64,000 nucleotides of DNA, taken from the NCBI GenBank assembly GCA_014218215.1, contig CP043652.1, forward strand, positions 1,302,001-1,366,000, read 5' to 3'. The DNA comes from Geodermatophilaceae bacterium NBWT11 (GTDB lineage Bacteria; Actinomycetota; Actinomycetes; Mycobacteriales; Geodermatophilaceae). The position numbers and the translations under genes were made by a program. A model generated the notes under the pieces. That model saw only the letters and a list, made by a program, of their open reading frames with translations. It made no database searches and was not told where the DNA came from. This document shows, one piece after another, positions 1-8,271 of this stretch; position 1 is the first letter of the stretch; each line of letters begins with the position of its first letter.

Positions 1-214
1 CCTGCCCGTCGACCTTGGGGAAGAAGGCGCCGCCGGCCCACTGGCCGTCGGGGTCCTGGTGGGCGAGCAGCCGGGCGCCGAACCCCTCGGTGGCCACCCG
101 CGCACGCGTCGCCTGCCAGACGTCGTCGGGGGCGCCCGCCAGGTCGCGCTCGACCTGCCAGCGCAACGCGGGGTCGCTGTCGAGCAGCCAGCCGAGGACG
201 TCGTCGTCCGCCAT
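1..214 (-). CDS. Hypothetical protein, partial (C-terminus outside window)
   Basis: Only the first 71 or so residues are inside the window; the gene runs off the left edge. The ATG is at 214-212 and an AGGAGG Shine-Dalgarno lies about 15 bases upstream. The protein begins MADDDVLGWLLDSDPALRWQ and contains QDPDGQWAGGAFFP. The QxxDGxW-type segment recalls the repeats of prenyltransferase/squalene-cyclase alpha-toroid proteins, which actinobacterial proteins of this kind often carry. It is divergent from the zinc-ribbon gene at 248. The function is not known; the family resemblance is from memory. Confidence 0.7.
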   Translation of the reverse strand, partial: MADDDVLGWLLDSDPALRWQVERDLAGAPDDVWQATRARVATEGFGARLLAHQDPDGQWAGGAFFPKVDGQ

Positions 215-247
215 GCCGGAGACCGTAGGGCCTCCTAGGCTCTCCCG

Positions 248-451
248 GTGTTCTTCCTCTTCGGGTTCGGCGACAAGCAGAAGGACCTCGGTCCGGGCCA
301 GACCCGCACCTGTCCCCGCTGCAGCAACACGACGACCTGGGGCCGGGTGAAGCGGTACCGGCAGTTCACCGTCTTCTTCGTGCCGCTGCTGCGCTGGAAG
401 CGCCAGGAGCTCGAGGTCTGCGGGATCTGCGGCACGACGCTGGCGGTCTGA
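248..451 (+). CDS. Small zinc-ribbon domain protein
   Basis: A 67-residue protein with a GTG start. Two knuckle motifs, CPRC near residue 23 and CGIC near residue 58, are separated by a basic, aromatic segment (KRYRQFTVFFVPLLRWKRQ). This is the layout of the small zinc-ribbon family, in which four cysteines bind one zinc ion. The partner or nucleic-acid target is unknown. The stop is 4 bases before the pabC start, so the two are probably co-transcribed. The high Phe/Trp content between the knuckles may indicate membrane association. Confidence 0.75.
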   Translation: MFFLFGFGDKQKDLGPGQTRTCPRCSNTTTWGRVKRYRQFTVFFVPLLRWKRQELEVCGICGTTLAV

Positions 452-454
452 CCG

Positions 455-1303
455 GTGGGCGACGTGCGCGCGGTGGCCGTCTGGCGGGACGGGACGGCGG
501 TGCGGGTGCCCGCCGACGAGCCGGTGGTGACCGCCTTCGACACCGGCCTGGCCCGTGGGGACGGCGTCTTCGAGTCCGTCTGGGTCGTCGGGGGCCGTAC
601 CCCGCACCTGGCCGACCACCTGGCCCGGCTGCACCGCTCGGCGGCGCTGCTCGACCTGCCGCCGGTGGACGACGAGGTGTGGACCGCCCTGGTGGCCGCC
701 GCGATCGACGGCTGGCCGGCCGACGTCGAGGGCGCGTGCCGGCTGTTCCTCACCCGCGGTCTGGGCGAGGGCCACCCGCCGACCGCCCTGGCCCTGCTGG
801 CCCCGGTGCCGCCGGAGACCGTCACCCAGCGCACGGCGGGCATCTCCGTGGTCGCGCTGACCCTGGGCGTCGCGGCCGACGTCCGCGCGGTGTCGCCGTG
901 GCTGCTGGGCGGGGCGAAGACGTTGTCCTACGCGGTGAACATGGCCGCGCAGCGGCACGCCCACACCGTCGGTGCCGACGACGTCGTCTTCACCTCGATC
1001 GAGGGCCGCCTGCTGGAGGGCCCCACCTCGACGGTGGTCTGGGCCGCCGGCGGCACGCTGCACACCCCGCCCCTGGACACCGGGATCCTGGCCGGCACCA
1101 CCCAGGCCCGGCTGTTCGCCGCCGCGGAGGCCACCGGCTGGCCCACCGCCGTCACCCCCGGCACCCTCGCCGACCTGCACGCCGCCGACGCCGTCTGGCT
1201 GCTCTCCGGCATCCGCGGCGCCGCCCCGGTCACCTCCCTGGACGGCGCAGCGCGTGGCGATGCCGGCTTGACCGCTCGCGTGCAGGGACTGCTCGCCGGC
1301 TGA
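455..1303 (+). CDS. pabC: Aminodeoxychorismate lyase (class IV aminotransferase)
   Basis: A 282-residue class IV (branched-chain/D-amino-acid type) PLP enzyme. The internal GGAKTLSYAVNMAAQ segment carries the likely PLP lysine, and EGRLLEGPTSTVVW is the family's cofactor-binding stretch; the N-terminus has the usual FDTGLARGDGVFES motif. PabC converts 4-amino-4-deoxychorismate to p-aminobenzoate and pyruvate for folate synthesis in the cytosol. D-amino-acid or branched-chain aminotransferases share the fold, so the substrate is inferred. The position beside an nitrobindin/sseC/cysA/glnR block matches Rv0812 of M. tuberculosis. The start is GTG, 4 bases after the zinc-ribbon stop. Confidence 0.85.
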   Translation: MGDVRAVAVWRDGTAVRVPADEPVVTAFDTGLARGDGVFESVWVVGGRTPHLADHLARLHRSAALLDLPPVDDEVWTALVAAAIDGWPADVEGACRLFLTRGLGEGHPPTALALLAPVPPETVTQRTAGISVVALTLGVAADVRAVSPWLLGGAKTLSYAVNMAAQRHAHTVGADDVVFTSIEGRLLEGPTSTVVWAAGGTLHTPPLDTGILAGTTQARLFAAAEATGWPTAVTPGTLADLHAADAVWLLSGIRGAAPVTSLDGAARGDAGLTARVQGLLAG

Positions 1304-1340
1304 TCCAGGTGGCCTGCTGGGACGGTGGGCGATCGCGCTG

Positions 1341-2120
1341 TTGGTGTCCCGGCCCGAGCTGGAGCTGGTGGGGGTCGGCAGCGTCTCGGGGAACCTCGAC
1401 GCCGCCCGCGCCGCCCAGAACACCCTCCAGGTCCTGGACCTGTTCGGGGCGCCGTCCGTGCCCGTGGCGGTCGGCCCCCGGGACTTCTCGACCCGGGCGT
1501 ACACCGGCGGGGCTCCCGACGTGCACGGCGCCAACGGCATCGGCCACGACGTCCTCCCCGACACCGCGCGGACGCTCGACCCCCGCGGGTCGGTGCAGCT
1601 GCTCGTCGACCTCGTGCGTCGTCACCGGGGCGCCCTGCGCGTGCTCGCGATCGGTCCGCTCACCAACCTCGCTGCCGCACTGGAGCACGAACCGGAGGCT
1701 GCAGACGTCGTGTTCGCAGCCCCGTGGGCCGTCACCGTCCTGCCCGTCGACGCTGCCCGGCGGCAACGGCTCGAGGACGAGGACCTGGCGGCGCTGCTGG
1801 AGGACACGTCCCCGGTCGTGCGCACCGTCGGCAGGATGCTCGGGGTGTACGGCGACTTCTACCGGGGCGTCTACGGCCGGCGGCTCGCGGTGCTCTACGA
1901 CCCGCTCGCCGCTGCGCTGCTGACCGACCTCGTGCAGGTCACCCGTGAGCTCGAGCAGCCGGTGGTCGTCGTGACCGGGGACGGCGGAGAACGGGGCAGG
2001 ACCATCGCCGGGGCGGCCGGGGACCACGACGTGCGCGACCGGCGGCCCTGTCGGATCGTCCTGGCCACCGAGCCTGCCTTCGCGCCGGCCCTCGTCGACG
2101 CGTTGCGGTCGCTCGGGTGA
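1341..2120 (+). pseudogene. Decayed nucleoside hydrolase (IUNH family)
   Basis: The frame encodes recognisable pieces of an inosine-uridine nucleoside hydrolase: PELELVGVGSVSGN, AIGPLTNLAAAL, an EAADVVFAAPWAVTVLPVD segment and YDPLAAALL. Two key regions are damaged. The N-terminal calcium-binding motif (normally DTDPGxDD) survives only as a scrap, A-D-P-G-G then an unrelated LLGRW before AIALL, which overlaps the pabC stop near 1299-1340. In the middle, the MGG...N...AEFN region (about 35 residues) is missing, so AALEHE runs straight into PEAADVV. The conserved His before DPLA is Tyr. The best start in frame is TTG at 1341. A functional hydrolase looks impossible; a truncated protein might still be made. 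Confidence 0.75.
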
Positions 2121-2183
2121 TCTGACGCCCGCCGACAGGCAAGCCGTGCGAGCTCGGACGGGCGTGGCGGGCATGCTGCAGCC

Positions 2184-2714
2184 GTGCTCGTGGCCATCGG
2201 TGGACTCCCCGGCGTCGGCAAGACCACCGTGGCCCGGGCGGTGGCCGGCGCGCTGCCCGCGGCCCACGTGCGGATCGACGCGCTCGAGGTGGCGCTGGTG
2301 CGGCAGGGCGTGGTCGCCGAGGGCGAGGTCGGACCACACGGGTACGGCCTGGCGCTCGCCGTGGCCGACACCTGCCTGGCTGCGGGTGGGCACGTCGTCG
2401 TCGACGCGGTGTTCGACGTGGAGGAGGCCAGGGAGCCCTGGGACGAGCTCGCCGCCCGGCACGGGACCGACCTGCACTGGACCCGGCTGGTCTGCAGTGA
2501 CGGGGCCGAGCACCGACGCCGGGTGGTGGAACGCAGCGCGGACATCGCGGGCCACCAGCTGCCGAGCTGGGACGACGTGACCGGGCGCGACGTGGACACC
2601 TGGGAGCAGCCGCACAGCGTCGTGGACACCGCAGCCGGCGATCCCGTTGCAACCGTTCTCGCAGCTCTACGGGGTGTTCAGGACCCCGGCGATGGCCCTA
2701 CGGTCCGCTCATGA
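2184..2714 (+). CDS. AAA-type P-loop kinase
   Basis: A 176-residue protein with a textbook Walker A, GGLPGVGKTT, at residues 6-15, followed by a DALE segment and, near residue 73, VVVDAVFD, which fits Walker B. The size and motifs place it with small zeta-toxin/chloramphenicol-phosphotransferase/gluconate-kinase-like kinases that phosphorylate small molecules. The substrate is unknown. The GTG start at 2184 was chosen because the Walker A must lie close to the N-terminus. Its stop overlaps the ATG of the next gene (ATGA at 2711-2714), so the pair is translationally coupled. Confidence 0.75.
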   Translation: MLVAIGGLPGVGKTTVARAVAGALPAAHVRIDALEVALVRQGVVAEGEVGPHGYGLALAVADTCLAAGGHVVVDAVFDVEEAREPWDELAARHGTDLHWTRLVCSDGAEHRRRVVERSADIAGHQLPSWDDVTGRDVDTWEQPHSVVDTAAGDPVATVLAALRGVQDPGDGPTVRS

Positions 2715-2923
2715 CGACGTTCTGGATCGTGGTGGGCGTGCTGGTGGTGGCCGCGCTGGCGGCGATGCTGGTGCACGACCGCCGCGCCGCGGCCCGTGGC
2801 TCCCGGTTCGACGCCGACGGCATCGGCGGAGGGGCGACGGGCAGCCCGGAGGCCTACCGCAGCTCGCCCGGCAGCCACCCGACCGGCTGGGGTCGGGGAA
2901 CAGGCGGCGGCGGCGCAGGCTGA
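2711..2923 (+). CDS. Small single-pass membrane protein
   Basis: A 70-residue protein with one N-terminal hydrophobic helix (residues 4-20, FWIVVGVLVVAALAAMLV) followed by a basic HDRRAAARGSR stretch and a Gly/Ser-rich tail ending GRGTGGGGAG. By the positive-inside rule the tail is cytoplasmic. It overlaps the upstream kinase by 4 bases. No family is recognised. The ORF is convergent with the DUF222/HNH gene 14 bases downstream. Confidence 0.65.
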   Translation: MTTFWIVVGVLVVAALAAMLVHDRRAAARGSRFDADGIGGGATGSPEAYRSSPGSHPTGWGRGTGGGGAG

Positions 2924-2937
2924 CGAGCCCGCACCGG

Positions 2938-4155
2938 TCAGACGCGCAGGCGGTCGAGCACGATCTCGGTGCCGTCGGGGCGGAACGTGCGCCAGCGACG
3001 CCCGGGCGGCGCCCCGTCGTCACGCTCGACGCGGAACCCGTGGTGGACCTTCGTGTGGTGCCGTTCGCAGAGGAGTGCCGAGTTCTCGAGGCTGGTGTCG
3101 CCCTGGTCGCGGAGCCACTCGAGCAGGTGGTGGACGTCGCACCAGTGGGTGGGGGCGTGGCAGCCGGCGAACACGCAGTGCCCGTCCCTGGCTTCGACGG
3201 CCTTGCGGATGTGCGGGGGGACGACCCGCTTGGTGCGCCCGACGTCGAGGGGGAGCCCGTCGGGGCCCATGACGATGCGGGTGACCGCGGAGTCGCAGGC
3301 GATCCAGCGGGCACGGGCGGCGGAGATGGTGGCGCCGAAGCCGGTGGTGGCGGTGTCGTGGCCGGTGGCGGGGTCGACCAGGTCCTCGAGGTCGATGGTG
3401 ACCACGACCTGCGGCTTGACCGTGCGCAGGAACGGCAGGTCGCTGGCGGCCAGGGCGTTGTCGCAGAGCTGGACCAGCGCATCACCCTGCTGCTGGGCGC
3501 GGGTGCGCAGATCGCCCAGCGGACGGTCGGCCTGCACGATCGACTCGATCGCGGCCAGGGCCTTCTCGAACCCGACCGGGTCCAGGTCGAACCGTCCCGA
3601 GCCCGAGCCGTCGGCGCGGCGGCTGAACGTCAACGACCGCCCCTCGGTGGGGTCTGGCTCGGGCCCGTCGGGGTCCAGCGCGGTGCGGAACGCGTTCACC
3701 GCGGTCGCGAGCTTCGCGTGCGGCAGGGTGCGGGCGACCTCGGTCCACGCCTCGTCGAAGGCGTCGAGGTCGACGTCCTGCTCGGCGGCCGCCGCGATGT
3801 CGCACGGCCGCAGCGCGTCAGCCACGACACCCACCTGGGCCGCGGTCACCGCACCCTCGGCGAACGCGGCCTGCAACCGTGGCAGGTGCTCCAGCACCCG
3901 GCCGGCCCGCACCACGGCAGCGGCTGCTCCGCTCGAGAAGTGGTGGTGACCGCGCAGCAGCGACTGCATCGACTTGAGCCCGTCGTGCTCGGCAGCACCG
4001 ACCACGTCGGCGTGCCGGACCGTACGGGTCAACTCGGCGGAGGCCCGGTTGACGAACTCGACCAGATCGGCCGTCCGCTCCAGCAACGCACCGTCAGGCA
4101 GCGCATGGAGGTCGTCGACAGCAAAGGCATCCAGCGCGGACCGCAGTTCGCTCAC
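2938..4155 (-). CDS. DUF222 (13E12-family) HNH endonuclease
   Basis: A 405-residue protein. Residues 1-270 resemble the helical DUF222 region (MSELRSALDAFAVDDL...). The C-terminal third contains an HNH nuclease core, CVFAGCHAPTHWCDVHHLLEW then LCERHHTKVHH, with the two zinc Cys pairs and catalytic His residues intact. Such genes are repeated many times in actinobacterial genomes (the 13E12 repeat family of mycobacteria) and are often counted as selfish or recombination-linked; their real role is unresolved. The ATG start has no neighbours in an obvious operon. Confidence 0.88.
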   Translation of the reverse strand: MSELRSALDAFAVDDLHALPDGALLERTADLVEFVNRASAELTRTVRHADVVGAAEHDGLKSMQSLLRGHHHFSSGAAAAVVRAGRVLEHLPRLQAAFAEGAVTAAQVGVVADALRPCDIAAAAEQDVDLDAFDEAWTEVARTLPHAKLATAVNAFRTALDPDGPEPDPTEGRSLTFSRRADGSGSGRFDLDPVGFEKALAAIESIVQADRPLGDLRTRAQQQGDALVQLCDNALAASDLPFLRTVKPQVVVTIDLEDLVDPATGHDTATTGFGATISAARARWIACDSAVTRIVMGPDGLPLDVGRTKRVVPPHIRKAVEARDGHCVFAGCHAPTHWCDVHHLLEWLRDQGDTSLENSALLCERHHTKVHHGFRVERDDGAPPGRRWRTFRPDGTEIVLDRLRV

Positions 4156-4272
4156 GACACCTCCCAGCTGTTCGATCAGGTGTTCGAAGTCTACCGCAGC
4201 AGAGGGCCCCGGAACGGCTGAATCCCCAGCTCAGCGGCCTGTCCACAGATGCGTGAACGGGCTTGACACAGG

Positions 4273-5169
4273 TCAGAACTCCGGGTGCCCGAACAGCCCG
4301 GGCAGCCCCCCGGTGTGCAGGAAGACCACCCGCCCCGGCGGCAACGACCCGGCGGTCGCCGCGGCGACGAGGCCCGCCATCGCCCGGCCGGTGTACGTGG
4401 GGTCCAGCAGGACGCCCTCGGTCCGGGCCACGAGGGTGAGGGCGTCCCGCGTCGCCGGGGTCAGGTGCTCGTAGCCCTCCCCGATCTGCCCGTCGTCGAC
4501 CCGCAGACCCGCAGCGGAGACCCCCATCTCGGCGAGCAGCGTCGCCACCGTGTCGTGGGCATCGACGACGGCACCGGTGGCCACCCCGAGCACCCGCGAG
4601 GTGCCCAGCGCTGCCACGAGGCCCGCCATCGTCCCGCCCGACCCGACCGCGACCACGACCAGACCGACGTCCGGCACCTGCTCCAGCAGCTCCTCCCCCG
4701 CCCGCCGGTAGGCCTCGGCGCTGCGGGCGCTGGTGCCACCGAACGGGATGAGGTGGGCGTAGCGCTGCTGGGCGAGTCCGGCGGCGACGGCTGCGGGGTC
4801 GTCGTCCCCGGCGAACACGACCTCGGCACCGAGGAGGTCGTCCAGCAGGAGGTTCCCCCGCCGCTGCTCGGGCTCGTGCCCCGACAGCACCAGGACGCAG
4901 CCCAGCCCGCACCGGGCGGCCGCGGCGGCGGTGAGCCGGGCGTGGTTGCTCTGCGGCGCCCCGGTGGTGACGACGACGTCGGCGCCGGCCTCGAGGGCGT
5001 CGCCGATCGTGACCTCCAGCTTGCGGACCTTGTTGCCGCCCCCGCCCAGACCGATGAGGTCGTCGCGCTTCACCAGCAGCCGGTCGACGGGCAGCCCCAG
5101 GGCGTCCGCCAGGCGTGGTGCGGCGTCGATCGGCGTGGGCCCGCCGACGAACGGGGGTGCGCCGGTCAT
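4273..5169 (-). CDS. D-cysteine desulfhydrase / ACC deaminase family
   Basis: A 298-residue fold-type II PLP enzyme. VKRDDLIGLGGGGNKVRKLE holds the PLP lysine; TTGAPQSNHARLTAA is the phosphate/substrate loop, and VVAVGSGGTMAG binds the PLP phosphate. Members break D-cysteine to pyruvate, ammonia and sulfide, or deaminate 1-aminocyclopropane-1-carboxylate; sequence alone does not separate them. I chose ATG at 5169 over an upstream GTG because it overlaps the stop of the SDR gene (ATGA), implying coupling. A sulfur-linked role would suit the other sulfur genes in the window. Confidence 0.82.
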   Translation of the reverse strand: MTGAPPFVGGPTPIDAAPRLADALGLPVDRLLVKRDDLIGLGGGGNKVRKLEVTIGDALEAGADVVVTTGAPQSNHARLTAAAAARCGLGCVLVLSGHEPEQRRGNLLLDDLLGAEVVFAGDDDPAAVAAGLAQQRYAHLIPFGGTSARSAEAYRRAGEELLEQVPDVGLVVVAVGSGGTMAGLVAALGTSRVLGVATGAVVDAHDTVATLLAEMGVSAAGLRVDDGQIGEGYEHLTPATRDALTLVARTEGVLLDPTYTGRAMAGLVAAATAGSLPPGRVVFLHTGGLPGLFGHPEF

Positions 5170-5834
5170 CGCCCGTCCACCACCGTGTCCACCGTCCACT
5201 CCCCACGGGGCTGGGCGTGCAGCTCCCAGTACGCGTCGGCGAGCCGGTCGGGGTCGAGGACCGTGCCCGGGGCGATGACCCCGACGACGGTCACGCTCGC
5301 GACGTGCACGCCGTCCTCGGCCAGCTGCTCGTGCAGCACCGCCACCGCGTTGCGCAGCGCCGCCTTGCCCAGCGTGAGCGAGGCGTGCTCCGGGTCGGGG
5401 TACAGCGCCGGTCCGCCGCCGGTCACCAGCAGCGTCCCGGCACCGGCCGCGCGCATCGCCGGGGTGAACACCTGCGCTGCGACCACGGCGCCGACCACGT
5501 CGACGGTCAGCGCGTGCTGCAGGTGCTCGGCGTCCGCGGTGAGCAGGTCGTCGCTGACCACGAGGCCGACGTTGTAGACCACCACGTCCGGGGAGCCGAC
5601 GGTCTCCAGGGCGGCGCGGAAGGCGGTCGGGTCACCGGCGTCGGCGGTCACGGTGGAGACGGCCACCCCGGCCGCTCGCAGGTCGGCCGCCAGCGGGGAC
5701 AGCGTCGAGGCGGTGCGGGCCACCAGGGTGACGGCGGAGCCCTCCCGGCCGAAGCGGCGGGCGATGCCGGCCCCGAGGCCGGGGCCGGCGCCGATGACGA
5801 CGACGTGGCGGGGGGCGGTGGAGTCAGTGGTCAC
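5166..5834 (-). CDS. Atypical SDR family oxidoreductase
   Basis: A 222-residue short-chain dehydrogenase. The Rossmann motif GAGPGLG is at residues 15-21, and VVVYNVG replaces the usual NNAG. The catalytic YxxxK is not intact: the lysine of [10 protein letters not shown] is present, but Leu occupies the tyrosine position. A Ser-rich TGGG strand precedes it. The protein may therefore bind NAD(P) without normal SDR chemistry, or belong to a divergent subfamily. It is the first gene of a two-gene operon with the D-cysteine desulfhydrase. Its promoter must lie in the 113 bp shared with nhaA. Confidence 0.8.
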   Translation of the reverse strand: MTTDSTAPRHVVVIGAGPGLGAGIARRFGREGSAVTLVARTASTLSPLAADLRAAGVAVSTVTADAGDPTAFRAALETVGSPDVVVYNVGLVVSDDLLTADAEHLQHALTVDVVGAVVAAQVFTPAMRAAGAGTLLVTGGGPALYPDPEHASLTLGKAALRNAVAVLHEQLAEDGVHVASVTVVGVIAPGTVLDPDRLADAYWELHAQPRGEWTVDTVVDGR

Positions 5835-5947
5835 AGAGACCGTCGTTGCCCCGGCCGGGCCGCTCCGACACCGGTAACCTGGACGACGGTGCGCCGGGAA
5901 GTCTGGTCGGCAACTCCTCAGTCGACCCCTGCACCCGGAGCCGCCCC

Positions 5948-7309
5948 GTGACCACCCCCGCCCGGCTCTTCTCCCGCGGCACGTACTCCGAAGCCACCCG
6001 GATCGCCGCCCTCCTGCGCAAGGAGACCGTCGGCGGCGTCCTGCTGATCCTCGGCGCCGCCATCGCCCTGGTCTGGGCCAACACCCCCTGGGCCGCGGCC
6101 TACGAGGGGCTGCGCGACACCGTCGTCGGGCCGTCCGCGCTGCACCTGGACCTCAGCCTCGGCACGTGGGCCGCCGACGGGCTGCTGGCGGTCTTCTTCT
6201 TCGTCGCCGGCCTGGAGCTCAAGCGCGAGTTCGTCGCCGGCGACCTGCGCGACCCCAAGAAGGCCGCCCTCCCGGTCGCCGCGGCCGTCGGCGGCATGGC
6301 CGTCCCGGCGCTCATCTACACCGCGATCAACCTCGGCAGCGACGACGGGCTGACCGGCTGGGCCATCCCCACCGCGACCGACATCGCCTTCGCCCTGGCC
6401 GTCCTGGCCGTGATCAGCACCCACCTGCCGGCCGCGCTGCGCACCTTCCTGCTGACCCTCGCGATCGTCGACGACCTGCTGGCCATCACGATCATCGCGG
6501 TCTTCTACACGTCGTCGCTGGCCTTCGGGCCGCTCGCCCTGGCGCTCGTCCCGCTGGCGCTGTTCGGGTTCCTGGTCCAGAAGCGGATCCGGCACTGGTG
6601 GCTGTTGATCCCGCTCGCCGTCCTCACCTGGGGCCTGGTGCACGAGTCCGGGGTGCACGCCACGGTCGCCGCCGTCCTGCTGGCCTTCACGGTCCCGGTC
6701 GTGCGGCAGGCCCCCGGCGAGGGCCCCGGCCTCGCCGAGCACTTCGAGCACCGCATCCGGCCGATCTCGGCGGGCATCGCCGTCCCGGTCTTCGCGTTCT
6801 TCTCCGCCGGCGTGACCGTCGGCGGGTTGTCCGGTCTGGGCGCCTCGCTCACCGACTCCGTGGCCATCGGGATCATCGCCGGCCTGGTGCTCGGCAAGGC
6901 CGTCGGCATCACCGGGGCCACCTGGCTGGTCAGCCGGTTCACCAAGGCCGAGCTGGACACCGACCTGCGCTGGCCCGACGTCGTCGGCCTCTCGCTGCTG
7001 GCCGGCATCGGGTTCACCGTCTCGCTGCTGATCGGGGAGCTGGCCTTCGGAGCCGGGTCGCTGCGCGACGAGCACGTCAAGGTCGGGGTGCTCACCGGCA
7101 CGCTGCTGGCGGCGCTGCTGGCCACCGCGGTGCTCAAGCCGCGCGACCGGGTCTACCGCCGGCTGGCCGAGGCCGAGGCCCGGGACGACGACGGCGACGG
7201 CATCCCCGACGTCTACCAGGAGCACGGTCGCGCCGTGGAGCAGACGCCTCCCCGGGAGACCGTCGACGAGGCCTCCGAGCGCCGCCGCCAGCCGTTCACG
7301 GACAGCTGA
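5948..7309 (+). CDS. nhaA: Na+/H+ antiporter NhaA
   Basis: A 453-residue inner-membrane antiporter exchanging external protons for internal sodium, for pH and salt homeostasis. About 11-12 hydrophobic helices are visible. The family core is intact: [14 protein letters not shown] (Asp of the first half) and [13 protein letters not shown] (the paired Asp residues that bind Na+/H+). The GTG start at 5948 sits just after a GGAG and puts the first helix ([18 protein letters not shown]) where the family expects it; an upstream in-frame ATG at 5846 would add 34 non-conserved residues. A hydrophilic tail of about 40 residues includes an Asp-rich [11 protein letters not shown]. Confidence 0.93.
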   Translation: MTTPARLFSRGTYSEATRIAALLRKETVGGVLLILGAAIALVWANTPWAAAYEGLRDTVVGPSALHLDLSLGTWAADGLLAVFFFVAGLELKREFVAGDLRDPKKAALPVAAAVGGMAVPALIYTAINLGSDDGLTGWAIPTATDIAFALAVLAVISTHLPAALRTFLLTLAIVDDLLAITIIAVFYTSSLAFGPLALALVPLALFGFLVQKRIRHWWLLIPLAVLTWGLVHESGVHATVAAVLLAFTVPVVRQAPGEGPGLAEHFEHRIRPISAGIAVPVFAFFSAGVTVGGLSGLGASLTDSVAIGIIAGLVLGKAVGITGATWLVSRFTKAELDTDLRWPDVVGLSLLAGIGFTVSLLIGELAFGAGSLRDEHVKVGVLTGTLLAALLATAVLKPRDRVYRRLAEAEARDDDGDGIPDVYQEHGRAVEQTPPRETVDEASERRRQPFTDS

Positions 7310-7318
7310 AAAAGGGTG

Positions 7319-7348
7319 TTGCGCGGGTGCGAAAACCGGTCGTACGGT
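7319..7348 (+). promoter_or_regulatory. Isolated sigma-70-type promoter
   Basis: TTGCGC at 7319-7324 and TACGGT at 7343-7348 are separated by 18 bases, a good housekeeping-type promoter for a GC-rich actinobacterium. Transcription would start near 7355 and run rightward into the micro-ORF. It does not precede an ordinary gene: the next plus-strand gene starts at 8272. Confidence 0.5.
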
Positions 7349-7384
7349 GACTGCACACGAGAGAGGAGGTGGTCCGAACAATTG

Positions 7385-7420
7385 ATGTCGTTCAGGACGC
7401 GTGAGGTGGCTGTCCGCTAG
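7385..7420 (+). CDS. Candidate 11-residue micro-ORF
   Basis: ATG TCG TTC ... CGC TAG encodes MSFRTREVAVR. Upstream lie a promoter (7319-7348) and a strong AGGAGG at 7364-7369, although the 15-base gap to the ATG is long; an in-frame TTG at 7382 or an overlapping frame, GTG at 7369 (MVRTIDVVQDA), are alternatives. The stop codon falls inside a hairpin with arms at 7405-7411 and 7419-7425. There is no same-strand gene downstream for about 850 bp, so a classic leader peptide is unlikely. It could be a tiny protein or part of a small RNA. I do not recognise it. Confidence 0.35.
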   Translation: MSFRTREVAVR

Positions 7421-7632
7421 CCGCCGTCCAGATGGGCCGCCCGCTCGGCACCGGATCAACCCGGTCTGAGCGCGTGCATCGCCCGTCCGCCGATGGCGGC
7501 GAGCGAATACCGGACAGTCACCCGACCCCCGGGCCGCCGACCCAGTCCAGTCGGCCCGCGAGCCGCTCCCCCGCCCCAGGGCAGGGTCCAGCGCCGCGGA
7601 GCAGCCCGGGGGTTGTCCACGTCCAGGGCCGG
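7421..7632. other. Intergenic stretch without a recognised gene
   Basis: Downstream of the micro-ORF there is GC-rich sequence with short inverted repeats but no convincing reading frame on either strand, and no clear T-tract terminator. It could be the 3' part of a non-coding transcript beginning near 7355, but nothing in the sequence proves it. Confidence 0.4.
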
Positions 7633-8253
7633 TCAGAACCCCCGCGCGGCCGCCACCCCTGCTGCCAGGTCGGCGTCCAGCGGACCCAGCACCGCCGCCA
7701 GGTCGGCCTCGGTGAGCCCCGCTCCCGCCCGGCCCAGCGCCTGCACCGCCGCCCGCGGCGTCGGCCAGTTCTGGCCCTGCTCGTCGGCGACCCCGTCCAG
7801 GTAGGAGTCCACGAACCCGACCAACGCCGCGTCGCCGCCCGCCGGCAGCTGCAGCTCGGCGAAGCCGTCGGGCAGGTCGTAGGTCGCGCGCTGCCACCGG
7901 GCGCCGTCCCAGCCGTAGACGAACCCGACCTCTCCCTCGCGTGGCACCCCGGCCGCCCACCACTCGGGGACGTCGACCAGCAGCTCCCCGGCCGGCTCGC
8001 CGTCGCCGGATCGGGTCAGCGCCGTGCGGGAACCCTCGTGGTCCCAGCCGCTGAGCACCGCGAACCCGGGCGCGGGCTGCACCAGCTGCGCGGTGTTCCC
8101 GCCGCCGTCGTCGTGCCACCAGAGCCGACCCGCGGCGTCGTCCCGGGCGTGCGAGGTGCCCGGGAAGCCGAGGGCGGCGACGACGGCCGAGCAGGCCGCC
8201 CACCGTCCCCGCAGCACGTCGAGCGGGTCGAGGTCCACGGTCTCCAGCGGCAC
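7633..8253 (-). CDS. Hypothetical protein, Trp-rich
   Basis: A 206-residue soluble-looking protein with many tryptophans (RLWWHDDGGG, PEWWAAGV, FVYGWDGARWQ). A central beta-rich part is followed by a helical C-terminus (ADLAAVLGPLDADLAAGVAAARGF). No signal peptide, membrane segment or known catalytic motif is visible. The strongly periodic GC3 and the ATG support a real gene. It diverges from the small membrane protein at 8272 with only 18 bases between starts, so the two promoters must lie within each other's genes or the mRNAs are leaderless. I recognise no function. Confidence 0.65.
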   Translation of the reverse strand: MPLETVDLDPLDVLRGRWAACSAVVAALGFPGTSHARDDAAGRLWWHDDGGGNTAQLVQPAPGFAVLSGWDHEGSRTALTRSGDGEPAGELLVDVPEWWAAGVPREGEVGFVYGWDGARWQRATYDLPDGFAELQLPAGGDAALVGFVDSYLDGVADEQGQNWPTPRAAVQALGRAGAGLTEADLAAVLGPLDADLAAGVAAARGF

Positions 8254-8271
8254 GGCTCGACACTAGGCACG

